A stretch of 64,000 bases of DNA, from NCBI GenBank assembly GCA_027943335.1, contig BSBK01001872.1:231501-295500 (forward strand). Reading direction: 5' to 3'. Source of the DNA: Chamaecyparis obtusa. Its lineage: Eukaryota > Streptophyta > Pinopsida > Cupressales > Cupressaceae. Below are positions 49,676 through 60,413 of the stretch, one piece after another. The position numbers and the translations under genes are program-made. The notes beneath the pieces were generated by a model that had not been told where the DNA came from, searched no databases, and saw only the letters and a list, made by a program, of their open reading frames with translations. How positions within the stretch are numbered: position 1 is the stretch's first letter; each line of letters starts with the position of its first letter.

Positions 49676-49772
49676 GTGAGTATAATCATGTTTGTAGATG
49701 TTCATAAATGTATCATTTCCATACGATAAAAATTGATATGATTTTGTGTTGGCACAAGTATACTATGATCAG
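49676..49772 (+). other. Putative intron 2 of the antisense PMD unit
   Basis: Donor GCG|GTGAGT, acceptor ATGATCAG|ACT, 97 bp, phase 0. An alternative acceptor at 49758 (GCACAAG) would break the frame. Homologous PMD text continues on both sides. Confidence 0.5.
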
Positions 49773-51192
49773 ACTCTCACAGATGGGAGATAGGCCATTG
49801 AGGACCTTTTCCAGGATGTGACCATTATTGACAAGCATCTCAGTTGGGACTGGCTGATAGAGGAGTATGGTTGAGATTACCCAGTGGCATGCATCATGTT
49901 GTCGATAGTAGCATAGGCTTTGATTACTGACAGGAGTTAGAGGGGGTTCCCACTAGGCTGGGGGAGATTGTTGGTAGACTTGGTGGCACACCCGAGATGG
50001 ATGGCATGGAGCCTAGCCATCCTAGAAGACATGTATCATGAGCTACATGAGATCGTATACATGGACGGTCGATCATGGGCATGCGGATCCATCCTGGCAC
50101 AGTTATAGGCATGGGACCACATAGCGGTTGTGTAGTAATGAGTACAACCTCAGGAGCAGAGGCATCCCTACATATATAGGTATACAAGATTCATCACCCA
50201 ACCTCATAGTGGTGATCTTACTTATTATAGGAGACTATTGGATGAGCTGACAACCTTCGAGTGGAGGCCATATAGGTAGTGTGAGTAGTGGAGTGATAGG
50301 GATCATGAGCTCAAATACATGTTATACAACTGGCCACTACTAGGTCAAAATGAGGATATCATTGAGCATTTTGTTATCACTTTGGGTATGGAGGCAATTC
50401 GGCCATCAACAGAGGGTGGCAATGGAGACCACCACATATGCCAAGGTTAGGGAGGATGAGGGACAGGGATGGTTTCCAATTTTGGACTACCAGTAGGCAA
50501 CATAGGAGACAACAGGGTTATGGAGAGAGCCATGGGATTACCTACCTAATATGGCAGATGCAGGTGTAGATGCTACATATAGAACAGAGTGCTGGAGACA
50601 CCCATTTCCTAGGTTCAGGGTCCCAGATGGACAGCTGGAGGTAGTAGGTGGGGATGAGGATGATGGGGGAGATGGAGGAGGGGGAGGAGGGAGGAGGGTA
50701 GTGGTAGGGTAGGGATCCTGATCAGGTGGCCAAAGATGGTCACATAGTCAAGTATTAGAGGATGAGGAGGGAGAGGAGGATGAGGTGAGGCCAGTTCATC
50801 GATGGGTGGATGCAAGGTAAGAGCAGCCTACAGATAGGGGAGGAGAGGATCTCTATGCCATGATTTAGGCCTTAGATAATGAGGTACAGTAGCTAAGGAC
50901 TACCATTTCCATCCATGATCAATAGCTTCTAGATGTACGAGCCGAGATAGATTGGTGTGAGAGGGCAGCACAGGATGATGCCACAGAGATTTGGAGGGAG
51001 ACAACATGTGTGACATATTACCATGGTTTGTACATAGTAGTCATATGTAAGGGTCAGAGAGCACCAATCTACTCCAAGAGGGAAGGGAGATCGAACATGG
51101 TAGGTGATAGGATGGGACCACCACCTCCACATGATGGGGAGAGTCAGTCCTAGGTCTAGAGCTTAGATGTACATACATATCATGAGACTTGA

Positions 51193-52740
51193 TCTAGATT
51201 TTGGGATCTCACATTGTATTTGTATCATGATTTATATATGAGATGACTAGATTTATGATGTATCTTGTGTACTTGTCTCACTTGTGATGGATGTTTCAGT
51301 GTTATTATCTTGTTATATTGCTCAAATGTATGATATATGCTTATAAATGCTCATATATAGTCTCTCTCATAGATGTATGTTTAGTTCTCATGTTATGATA
51401 TAGACTCATGTTTCTGAAAATGATCTTTTTTGATACAGATATGATGATAACATTAACCCCTTGTGATGACAGGAGAAGAAAAGGATGTGATGTGAAAGAC
51501 AAGAAATGAAAGACATGACCGAGAAAAAGAAAAAGGCAAGCGTAGTTGATCGACAAGTTCATGAAAGATGAAAGGAGAGCTCTCTCCATATGTAAGATGT
51601 AAAATTAAACTAACATGATCTTAAGAATGAAAGCTACTATGAAAAGTGGTTTACTTGCAAGGTTACAAAGCCATTAGACTCTAATAATCATCATCGAGCT
51701 TTATTGGTAGCATCGCAAGATCATACAATATGCACTAGTATAACTATGGGTATATGAATATGATCTGTATCAGATAGGTGTGTGGGAATCCCACCTAAGC
51801 ATCAAAGACATGTAGGTAAAGATGGCTAGTAAAGTGAGGGTCCCTAAGTTTAGTATAGCAAGACTATGCTCGCATCGAGACACAAGAAAGTCAAGATGAC
51901 TATAAGGATGCACTTGCAAAAAATAGTCAAGGATAATACATTATAGATCCTAGTGTCAAGTGGAACAAGCATGAATGCTCATGATAGTTAGGATCAACAA
52001 AATATACCCACAGGTAGAAAGTTGATAAAACATGTCCTCATGCCCCCAGTCTTCTAGCTAGGCATCATCGAAAACTATTAGGGAGAGAACACTCAACAAA
52101 GAAATTATCATAGATAGCACACAAAGAAATAAATTCAAGCAAGTCTCAGCGAGTCAAGTGTTTAAGTGCATGTGTGTAGGTCATAGAGTCAAACTTTGAG
52201 TATCACATCTGCTAGTGAGAAATATGGTATCATTCTAGACTGTGGGTAGGATATTTGATAAGTGTTAAGAAACACTTGATGTGAGGGAAGTGTTGAAAAA
52301 CATAGTTGGAGAGGTGTTGAAAAACATCATTTGTGAGGTGTCCTAAAGACTAACACATCCAAAAGACCAAAGCTAACACAATCATGCCCCCTAGACAAAG
52401 ACAAAGACAAATTCCAAACCAAGGCAACAAGGACAAGGCATGATGGAGAAAGGCTAAGTGTCGAGGATGTGTGCTAAGAAATAAGTGTGAAAAAGCCTCA
52501 AGTAGTGCCTGTTTCCAAGTTTTCACCACTTGGTAGATTTTTTTAGGATTTTTTTGATTTTTTTGTATTTTTTCTACCAAGGTGCCTGTTTCCAAGTTTT
52601 CACCAAGGCACTTTTTCTATTTTTTTGAATTTTTTGCAATTTCTTTTTTTTAATTTTTTTTAATGATTAATAAATATGTATAAAGGATGCCCCCAGATAG
52701 AACAGGCATCATGTATAGAACTTCTTTAGGTGCAATATAT
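51193..52740. other. Tat element region between antisense unit and integrase
   Basis: No frame is supported. Near the integrase end (about 52505-52650) a GGTGCCTGTTTCCAAGT-TTCACCA unit occurs twice, about 73 bp apart, embedded in long T-runs. The remainder is unremarkable. Confidence 0.5.
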
Positions 52741-52749
52741 TGATAGGAT

Positions 52750-54050
52750 CAGGGAGCTACTCCTCCTCTTTAGTAGATAATAAATAAGCACCTGTCCCAA
52801 AAGTTGTTGTAATGATGTAAGGTCCAAGCCAATTAGGTTCAAATTTTCCCATTTGATCTCTATGTTGTTGGTTCTTAGGATTTTCACATAGGACAAGATC
52901 TCCCACTTGGAATTCTCTAGGGAAAACCTTTTTGTTGAAAGCTTTGGACATGCACTTTTGATAAACCCTCCTATGGTCAAATCATGGTTGACATTTTTCA
53001 TCTAGAAGTTCTAACTCTTGGAGTCTCATGGCATGGTAGTCTTAATCTATAACTAGACATTTGAGGGAAACTTTGAGTGAAGGAATCTCAACCTCTAAAG
53101 GTAACACTGCTTCAGCACCATATGTAAGGGAAAAAGGAGTAGCCCCAATAGGAGTATGAATACTCATTCTATAAGCCCACAAAGCCAGATTTATCTGTAA
53201 ATGCCAATCTCTACCATTCTTGTGAACTATTCTATGTAGGATTTTAAGAATGGTTTTGTTTGAATCCTCTGCTTGACCATTTCCTTGCAGGAAGTAAATG
53301 GAGGATCAATGCTGTTTAATCTTGAATTTCTGGTAGAGTTGTTTAAGGTCCTTATTTTTGAACTAACCTCCATTGTCAGTGATAATCTCATAAGGCACTC
53401 CATATCAACAAATAATATGGTTCAGAATAAATAGAGGGACTATCTTGCCTGAGGCAACATAAAGTGGGACAACTTCTACCCATTTAGTGAAGTAATCAAT
53501 AGCACTGATAATAAACTTGTGTCCACCTAATGAGTTGGGATGAATTTTGCCAACAAGATCAAAGCCCCAATGTTGAAATGGCCAATGAGATATAGAAGGA
53601 ATGAGATCCATGCCTGGAGCATGTATCAGGTTACCATGTTTTTGACACTTTTCACATGATTTTGCAAAAGCTACTGCATCAATTTGAATGGTAGGCCAAT
53701 AGTACCCCACCCTAAGAAACCTTCCAGCCATGGAAAGACCATTGGAATGTCCCCCAAAGATGCCCTCATGAATGTCAACTAACACTTGATCGGATTCATC
53801 CTTTTCTAATCATCTAAGAAGTGTTCCATCTAGACCCCTCCTATACAAATCACCAGAGATAAGGGTATGGTGAGAGGCATTTCGGGTAAGGTTTCTTCAA
53901 TCGGTTAAAGGTTTCAGGAAAAATGCCATCGTGAAGGTATGAGTAAATGGCACCATAACAAGATTACTCATGACCAACAAGGGTTAAAATGACATGGCTT
54001 TCATGGGAGTCATAGATAGGATAATGTAGCTCTTCCACCAGGAATTCAAA
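52750..54050 (-). pseudogene. Tat integrase
   Basis: The HHCC zinc finger is complete (HEGIFGGHSN...CEKCQKHG, 53775-53645). The catalytic triad can be placed at HWGFDLVGKIHP (about 53560), IITDNGGQFKNK (about 53380) and GNGQAEDSNKTILK (about 53275). A conserved LALWAYRMSIHTPIGATPF and YGAEAVLPLEVEIPS follow, then the C-terminal FQVGDLVLCENPKN and FEPNWLGPYII (52900-52800). No chromodomain is seen, as expected for Tat. Stops occur after KQH and elsewhere, and a frameshift lies near 52950. Confidence 0.93.
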
Positions 54051-54059
54051 TTTGGATTC

Positions 54060-54460
54060 ATGTTTCTCTAACTGAAGGAGTAAAGAAAGTGTAGCCATAG
54101 CATCAGCTGCTTTGTTTTCTACCTAAGGGATTTGCTAAAATGTGACAAATGTGAAATATCATCTAAATGAATCAACCATTTTCTTATAAGGTACCAGTTT
54201 CTCATATTTTGTTTGATATTCTTCATTGACCTAGTTGAATATTACTTATGAATCTCCATAGATGGTTAGCTTTGTGATTCTCCATTCTATGGCCATCTTA
54301 AGTCCATTTGTCAAAACTTCATACTCAATGATGTTGTTTGTACATGGGAACAATAACTTGTAAGACATAGGAATCATGTACCCATGAGGAGAAATAAACA
54401 ACATGCCAGCTCCTAAACCATTTTGCATAAAAGATCCATGAAAGAACATCTTCCATGTTC
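54060..54460 (-). pseudogene. Second (archaeal-type) RNase H of the Tat element
   Basis: Between the first RNase H and the integrase, WKMFFHGSFMQNGLGAG, the PCTNNIIEYEVLTNGLKMA helix with its Glu, LTIYGDS and the final NKAADAMATL reproduce the additional RNase H domain of Tat elements. The first catalytic Asp is His here (FHGS instead of FDGS), which would abolish catalysis. Three of the four acidic positions remain. Stops interrupt the second half. Confidence 0.85.
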
Positions 54461-55800
54461 TTGCAGTCATGTACATAAGGTGTTCATCTGGAAAGTCAAC
54501 TTGAATAGGTGCACTATCTTGAATTGGGAAATCAGCCAATTGATCTATTATGGCTTGTCCTTTTATAGCTTTACATTCAATGTACTCTATGTCAAACTTT
54601 GATAGGATCATTATCCATTTAGCAAGTCTACCTGTGAGGGCAGCCTTACCGAGTAGATACTTGAGTGGATCAATTTTTTCTATGAGGTGTATTGTGTGTG
54701 CAAGCATGTAATGTCGCAACTTTTGGGAAGAAAACACAACTATGAGGCAAGCTTTCTCAATGCTGGTGTAGTTAACCTCATATTGAACAAGAGTATGGCT
54801 AATGTAGTATATGGCTCTTTCCTTCCCATGTTCATCAAGTTGAGCTAGTAATGTCCCAAAGGAACATTCTGTTGTTGAAACATATAGTATTTCTTGATTT
54901 GGTCCATTTTCTTTTGACAATCTTCATTCCAGACACATTTGACTCCCTTATATTAGTTCTTATTGAGAGGTTGAGCTCTATCTGCCAGCTGTGAAATGAA
55001 CCTACTTATGGATTGAAGATGTCCTTGAAGAGTCCTCATTTGACTAATGTTTTTAGGAGGTGGCATATCCATGATTGCTTGGACTTTTTCAGGGTCTACC
55101 TCTATTCCTTTTGCTGAAATAATGAATCCTAGAAGTTTTCCAGAGGTGACACCAAATGCACAAATTTTGGATTTAACCTTAATTGAAATTGTTCCATGCA
55201 ATATAGAATGACTTCTAAATCACCTAAGTGTGTGTCTCTTTTCTTAGATTTGGCCAAGGTGTCATCCACATAATCTTCCATTTTTTTATGCATCATGTCA
55301 TGAAAAATAGTTGTCATAGCTCATTGATAGGTGGCTCCTAAATTTTTTAAACCAAAAGGCATAATGTTCCAACAATAGCTACCCCATGCACAAGTAAATG
55401 AAATCTTTTCTTGATCTTCAGGAGCTATCTTAATTTGATTATATCTAGAAAAACCATCCATCAAGGAATAGATCTCATAACCTGTAGTCATGTCCACTAT
55501 CATGTCTATATTTGGGAGTGGAAAATCATCCTTTGAGCATGCTCTATTGAGATCTCTAAAGTCTATACATATTCAAATGGATTTGTCATGTTTGGAAACT
55601 GGTACAATATTTGATATCCATTCAACATAGTCAATGGCTCTTATGAATCCTGCACTAAGGAGTTTCTCTAATTCTTCTTTGACTAGAAGAGCTATGTGAG
55701 GATGCATTTTTCTCATTTTTTGTTTGACTAATTTCACACCTGGAGCTATGGAAAAGTGATGCATATTAAGATTAGTGTCCAATCCTAGCATATATGAATA
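54461..55800 (-). pseudogene. Tat reverse transcriptase and first RNase H
   Basis: RT motifs in order: EELEKLLSAGFIRAIDYVEW with NIVPVSKHDKS (about 55700-55580), YEIYSLMDGFSRYNQIKIAP (first catalytic Asp, about 55470), FTCAWGSYCWNIMPFGLKN, EDYVDDTLAKSKK (YVDD at 55261-55272), LRLNPKF, KLLGFIISAKGIEVDPEKV and MRTLQGHLQSISRFI. RNase H follows with ERAIYYISHTLV, EVNYTSIEKACLIVVF and KLRHYMLAHTIHL (54840-54690), then GRLAKWIMILSKFDIEY. Frames change three times and several stops are present. Confidence 0.95.
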
Positions 55801-57461
55801 AGTCCATGCAAAATTAATCTTCTTTCTTTATAAGAACTTGGTGTATGCTTCCCTTTCTTGTGTTGACAAGGACTAAGCCAAGTGTATTATCTATGGAGCC
55901 TTATTTTTACCCAAATTGACTGCTTGTGTTGGTTCAACAAGAACTAAAGATCTATCTTGAAAATAGCTAGGGAGATGATCAAGTACCTCATCCTTAGGTG
56001 CCTCATAGAGGTTTTCACCCTTGGATATGTCATTTATTTTTACTTTTTTAGGTTCTAACACCGCCACACAGTGGTTTTCACCATCAAAACTCCTATTCTT
56101 TTTATTTTATGATAAAGGTACTTGATGTCTGGCTCTGTCATGCTGGTAGTTAGTTCACTGGTGGAAGAGACTATAGGTTCAATTGCATTTAGGTAATAGG
56201 TTATCTCATAGTCATTCTGGAAAGTTAAGAGCATAGGCTCTTGATAGCATTGGGACCAATCAATGAGGTGAGGATGATTAAGGGGTAATTCAATGACCGA
56301 TTCAAGGTTGTGGATGTGGATGACATTATCTCTAGTGGCCGAAGAGTCAGAGTCTGTTGAGTATCCTTCTAAGCTACCCAAATTACGATTCATCCTACCA
56401 AGTGAAGAATCATCCACTAAAGTGACCTATGGATTCAAATCCTCTAATCCTACATGTGACTTGTCAGCTACCTTGGGATGAGATCTATAAGTATGAATGA
56501 CATCAACATTCATGTCGACTATGGAAGAATTGGATAGAGACTCCCATTCATACTCGTGTGAATCTGTATCTGAATCCTGACTGGAATGTTTACACCATGC
56601 ATGTTTTGGATGTCTTGATGTGGAAGATCTAATGTCATCAAGGGTAACATCTCTCTCCATCAAATGAACAATATTCTTTCATTGATGTTCTTTGATAGGA
56701 TATTCTATTTCTGACTCATGTCGTACTATGTTTGCAACTATCGTATGAACAACTAGATTATCTAAATCTCCCGAAAGGAGATTAGTGGAAGGGACCCAAT
56801 ATTCACACATATCTTGTTGATTTGTCAAATTTGGCATGTATTTTGGTTCATCTTCACTATCTGACTCATCAAGGATACAAGTAGTTTTTTTTCTATGATT
56901 TGCAAATCCTAGGCCAACCGTCTTCTTAGATTTACGTCCAAAAAGAGCATGATCAAGAGGTTCAGCTCTAGCATCCAATTTGTGATTAAGAGGGCCATGT
57001 CCTATATAGCCCATATTTTTGACAAAAGTATACCCTCTTCGATAAGCCTTAGGAGAGGGAGAGAAGTTTCTTATTGTGCATGTATTTATCTTCTCTATAA
57101 ATCCAATCTTTAATAGCCACCTCTTCTTTCTCATCTTGGATAGGTATTGAGGACTCTATGAATGTGCCAAATAAAGTCATGGGTGAAGAGGAAATTCTTA
57201 TTTCTTGTGAAGGCTTTCCATAAGACCTAGGTGAAACTGTTAGCTTCATAAAGGAGTTAAGTTGATACCCCCCCCCATACCAAGGTCCATTGACTTGAAC
57301 TTATCTTTGCACTGTGCTAGAGTCACATTGAAATCTTCTACTTCTCTATTGAGGGGAACATGAGTCCCTACTAAAATTGAGTTGACAGATAAAGTGCTAT
57401 CCCCAAGTATACAAATTTCTACTCCATTGTAGGGGAACTTAACACACTGATGATAGGTAGA
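55801..57461 (-). pseudogene. Tat linker between protease and RT
   Basis: An acidic, Ser/Asp-rich linker (GYSTDSDSSATRDN, DSDTDSHEYEWESLSN, ESDSEDEPKY) with one Gly-rich segment, FVKNMGYIGHGPLNHKLDA (about 57040-56980), that may be a decayed G-patch, a motif sometimes found after retroviral-type proteases. Near 56350-56220 is VIELPLNHPHLIDWSQCYQ. There are several frameshifts. No enzyme domain is recognised. Confidence 0.6.
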
Positions 57462-58290
57462 TCACACTGCTTGCATATCATGGGTCCATGGTCTACCAAG
57501 TAAAATGTTGTACACAAGGGGACCGGCATAAAAAATTTGAAACAAGATATCCTTCTCAATAGGGCCAATCCTAACAGGAAGGATGGCCAACCCCTTGGAA
57601 CTTCTTTCTACTTCATCATAGGCTTTGATTGTGATCTTCTTTCTAGCATCTATGACTTGTTCTAAATAACTCAATGTCTTTAAAAGACTTAAGGAAGAAA
57701 TATTGAGCCCAGCACCCCCATCTATCAACACACACCTGACATGGGTTTTGTGGATCATGACTTCAATATGAAGGGTGAGGTTATGTGGGTGGCTCAAAGC
57801 TTTATCATCATCCTCTGAAAAAGTAAGGTAATGAGGGCTAGCAATATGATTGACCATGTTTTGGAATTGATCAACATCTAAATTGTTAGGAACATTTGTT
57901 GCACGCAAAGCATCCTTGAGGACTTTCTTATGTCTTGGAGAAAACTCTAAGAGCTCCAAGATTGAAATTTGAGCTGGGGTTCTTTGCAATTGATCAACAA
58001 TGTTATACCTTGACTAAGGCTAACTATTGGCTTTAAGGTGGCATTCTTAGATACCACTTGCTTTGGTTTACTAGGATAACTTGAGCTGGGCCCTCTAATG
58101 ACAATGAGGCCTTGACTTCTTATGACAGCCTTAAGAGCTTCGGATGACATCCTAGAGTGAGGACCCCTTAGCACCACAACAATTTCTTCATCAAAGATAG
58201 GAGGAGAGTCCACATCAAGATTGTAACCATAGGGATCCTTGTTCCTCACCATGCTGACATTTTTGTCCACAACTTCAAGCATATTAACAA
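57462..58290 (-). pseudogene. Tat aspartic protease region
   Basis: A 175-codon open frame (57989-57462) contains ILELLEFSPRHKKVLKDAL, then HVRCVLIDGGAGLNISSLS (about 57745-57690), the retropepsin active site with DSG/DTG replaced by DGG, and VYNILLGRPWTHDM close to the end, the conserved LLGRPW of gypsy proteases. The upstream part to 58290 is a linker (VVVLRGPHSRMSSEALKAV). Confidence 0.88.
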
Positions 58291-60413
58291 CATTCTCCGT
58301 AGCTGTGTAAGTCTAGTTGATCTCAGCCTTGCCATTCTTTGGTTTAGAGGTTTCCCCCTTCTCATATTTGGGCAAGGGTTCTTTGAAAGCCTTATGATCA
58401 GCATTGGTGTTCAAACCATCCACCTTAAGTTTTCCATTCTCAATGAGATCTTGGATGATATGCTTTATTTTCCAACAATTTTCAATAGTGTGTCCAATAC
58501 CATTGTGAAATTTGCAGAAAGCTTTCTCATCCCACCAATGTGGTTTAACATCAGGAATATGATGCTTTGTGGGATCTTGAGGATGTGAAAGATTGTTGGC
58601 AATGAGTGTTTTGAAGACATTCTCATATGAATCACCAAGCTTTCAAAATTGATGTCTCTCTTTCTTAGGCTTATCTTGGTATCTTGGCGTATGTTCTTGT
58701 TGGTTGGATGCATTGAGCTTCATTGCTTGAACAACACTAGATAAGTGAAGAACACCTTGATCCTTAGGTTGAGAAGAGTCCACAACTCCATCGTTGACCA
58801 CTTGTTTATTCCTATTTCAATGTGCATTCTTCCCTTTATCCTTGTTAGCATTATTTTTATTTTGACCATTGTTGTTATTATTTCCATGTCTGGTCAAAAT
58901 TCCTTGCTCTCTCAAGACATCCTCAATCCTACATGTGGTTTCAACCATGGTTTCAAAGGAATCAAAGACCATTTTCCTAACTACATACCGCATCTCAGGA
59001 ACCAAGTTGCTCATAAGGATGTCAATCTTCTCCTTTTCAGGAATGGTCCTAGAGTAGCGAGAACATTGACATCTCCACCTTTGCAAGAAAGCAACAAAGG
59101 ATTCCCCTTGATTTTGTTTTAAGTTACATAGGTCCAAGATTGTGACAGATCTTGAAAGATTATAGGTGAAGTGTTAGATGAATCTATGAACAAGCTCTTT
59201 AAAGGTCTTGATGGGGGAGTTATATTGGTGAACCATTCCATTGCTTGACCCTTGAGACTCCTTGGGAACAACCTCATCAGATAGGAGTCATCTTGATGAA
59301 ACTCAAAGCTCATAATGTAGAATTGGCACACATGGTCATGTGGATCCCCATTACCATCATACTTGTCATATTGGGGAATTTCAACTTTTCTAGGAAAATA
59401 TTTCATGCTCACACTCTTGTCAAAAGGATTAGGACAAATTGAGTCAAGTGAGAATGAACTCTTAGGTGCCAATAGCTTTTCCATCATACTCTTCATTTGT
59501 CTGATCTCTTCTTCTTGACATGGATTTTACTTCTTAATCTTCCTGTCCACATCAAAGTTATAGGGGACTCTAGCACCCTTGTTGATTAAGCTCTCTAGGA
59601 ACTTGTCTTTGTTTTTCTCTAAATATCTCTCCACATACTATTGGAAGAGTGGTTCTTGGTGCATCTTCATGAAGTCTTGAGCATTGAGATCAAAACTTGA
59701 ACTACTACCTCCATGTTGGGAACCATGATGAGCACATTGTGAGGGTTGTCTTGAGTTCCTAGGAGGTGTTTGTCTCCTATAATGAGCATGTTGTGAAGTC
59801 CTTCCTCTAGGACTAGGAGATATTGAAGGGGTTCTTGAATGCCTTCTGCTTCATGGGGTCCTAGAAGGAGTAGATGGTGGGGAGTTGTTTCCACTGTTGA
59901 CACCCCTGTTATTGAATTGTGCATTAAGTTGTTGGGCCAAAAGTCTATCTTGTTCTTCTTGAGAGGCTTTCCTTTCCAATTATAACAAGGCTTGTCTCTC
60001 CGCCTCTAGGATTCTAAACCTCTCTTCCTTTGCAGCTTGTTCATCTAAAAAGGATTTCTTTTCATGCTCAATTCTTTTGAGCCTTTCACTTGTATACCTT
60101 GAAGTTGTTTGGAGTGGTGAACTTGGTCTCGAATGTTTGAACAAGTGATTGATATACACTACATTCACATGAGCATCACAAGGTTCATTGTCTGGGTCTT
60201 TGTGTTGTGACCATTCTTCTTGGTGAGCTCGTCTCTTATACATTTCAGCCCTTTGATGTGCATCCAAATATCTAGTATTGATAGGGGGTGAGTCTGGTTG
60301 ATTGTCATGAGAGGAATCACCAAATAGAATGTTGTCTCTATGTCTCTCAAATATGTCATCAATATTTTTATCCATTGCTTCCCTCTCCCATTGAGTCATG
60401 GTCTAACTCATAT
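58291..60413 (-). pseudogene. Tat gag
   Basis: The start MTQWEREAMDKN lies at about 60400. A long charged N-terminal part includes a Glu/Arg/Lys helix (ERLKRIEHEKKSFLDEQAAK, RILEAERQALL), then a Ser/Pro/Arg-rich section. The capsid-like domain (59390-58900) has VEIPQYDKYDGNGDPHDHV, LKGQAMEWFTNI, LDLCNLKQNQGESFVAF and RWRCQC. A knuckle-like CKFHNGIGHTIENC lies at 58475-58518, of the CX2H form common in Tat gags, preceded by HWWDEKAF. A few stops and frameshifts are present. Confidence 0.9.

Larger units (their letters stand above)
48867..51192 (+). pseudogene. Antisense plant-mobile-domain (PMD) gene in the Tat element
   Basis: Proposed exons are 48867-48953, 49403-49675 and 49773-51192. Exon 1 has 29 codons (EVIPIHTH, HGQLHNRPP) and ends at GTAAGT. 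Exon 2 begins after TTGCAG, in phase, and encodes MGFRYLLDMPHIQENHRLL, LVERWHSEHNTFHLL and ASITLEDIY, the characteristic opening of the PMD. Exon 3 continues with LSWDWLIEEYG, LVAHPRWMAWSLAILEDMY, the conserved SWACGSILAQL.AWDHIAV region and FITQPHSGDLTYYRRLLD. After one frameshift near 50400 come MADAGVDATYRTECWRHP, an acidic Gly-rich stretch (GGDEDDGGDGGGGGGRR), EDEEGEEDEVRP and a possible coiled coil (LDNEVQ, LLDVRAEIDW). The PMD is known from MAIN/MAIL-type plant proteins and from transposons. About 18 TAG, 4 TGA and 2 TAA codons interrupt it, so this copy is dead. Confidence 0.82.

Noticed and set aside
48867..51192. Stop-codon reassignment or U-to-C RNA editing as the reason for the in-frame stops
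   Set aside because: Other elements in the window show ordinary decay with all three stops plus frameshifts. Every stop codon is one C-to-T step from a sense codon, so the pattern by itself proves nothing.
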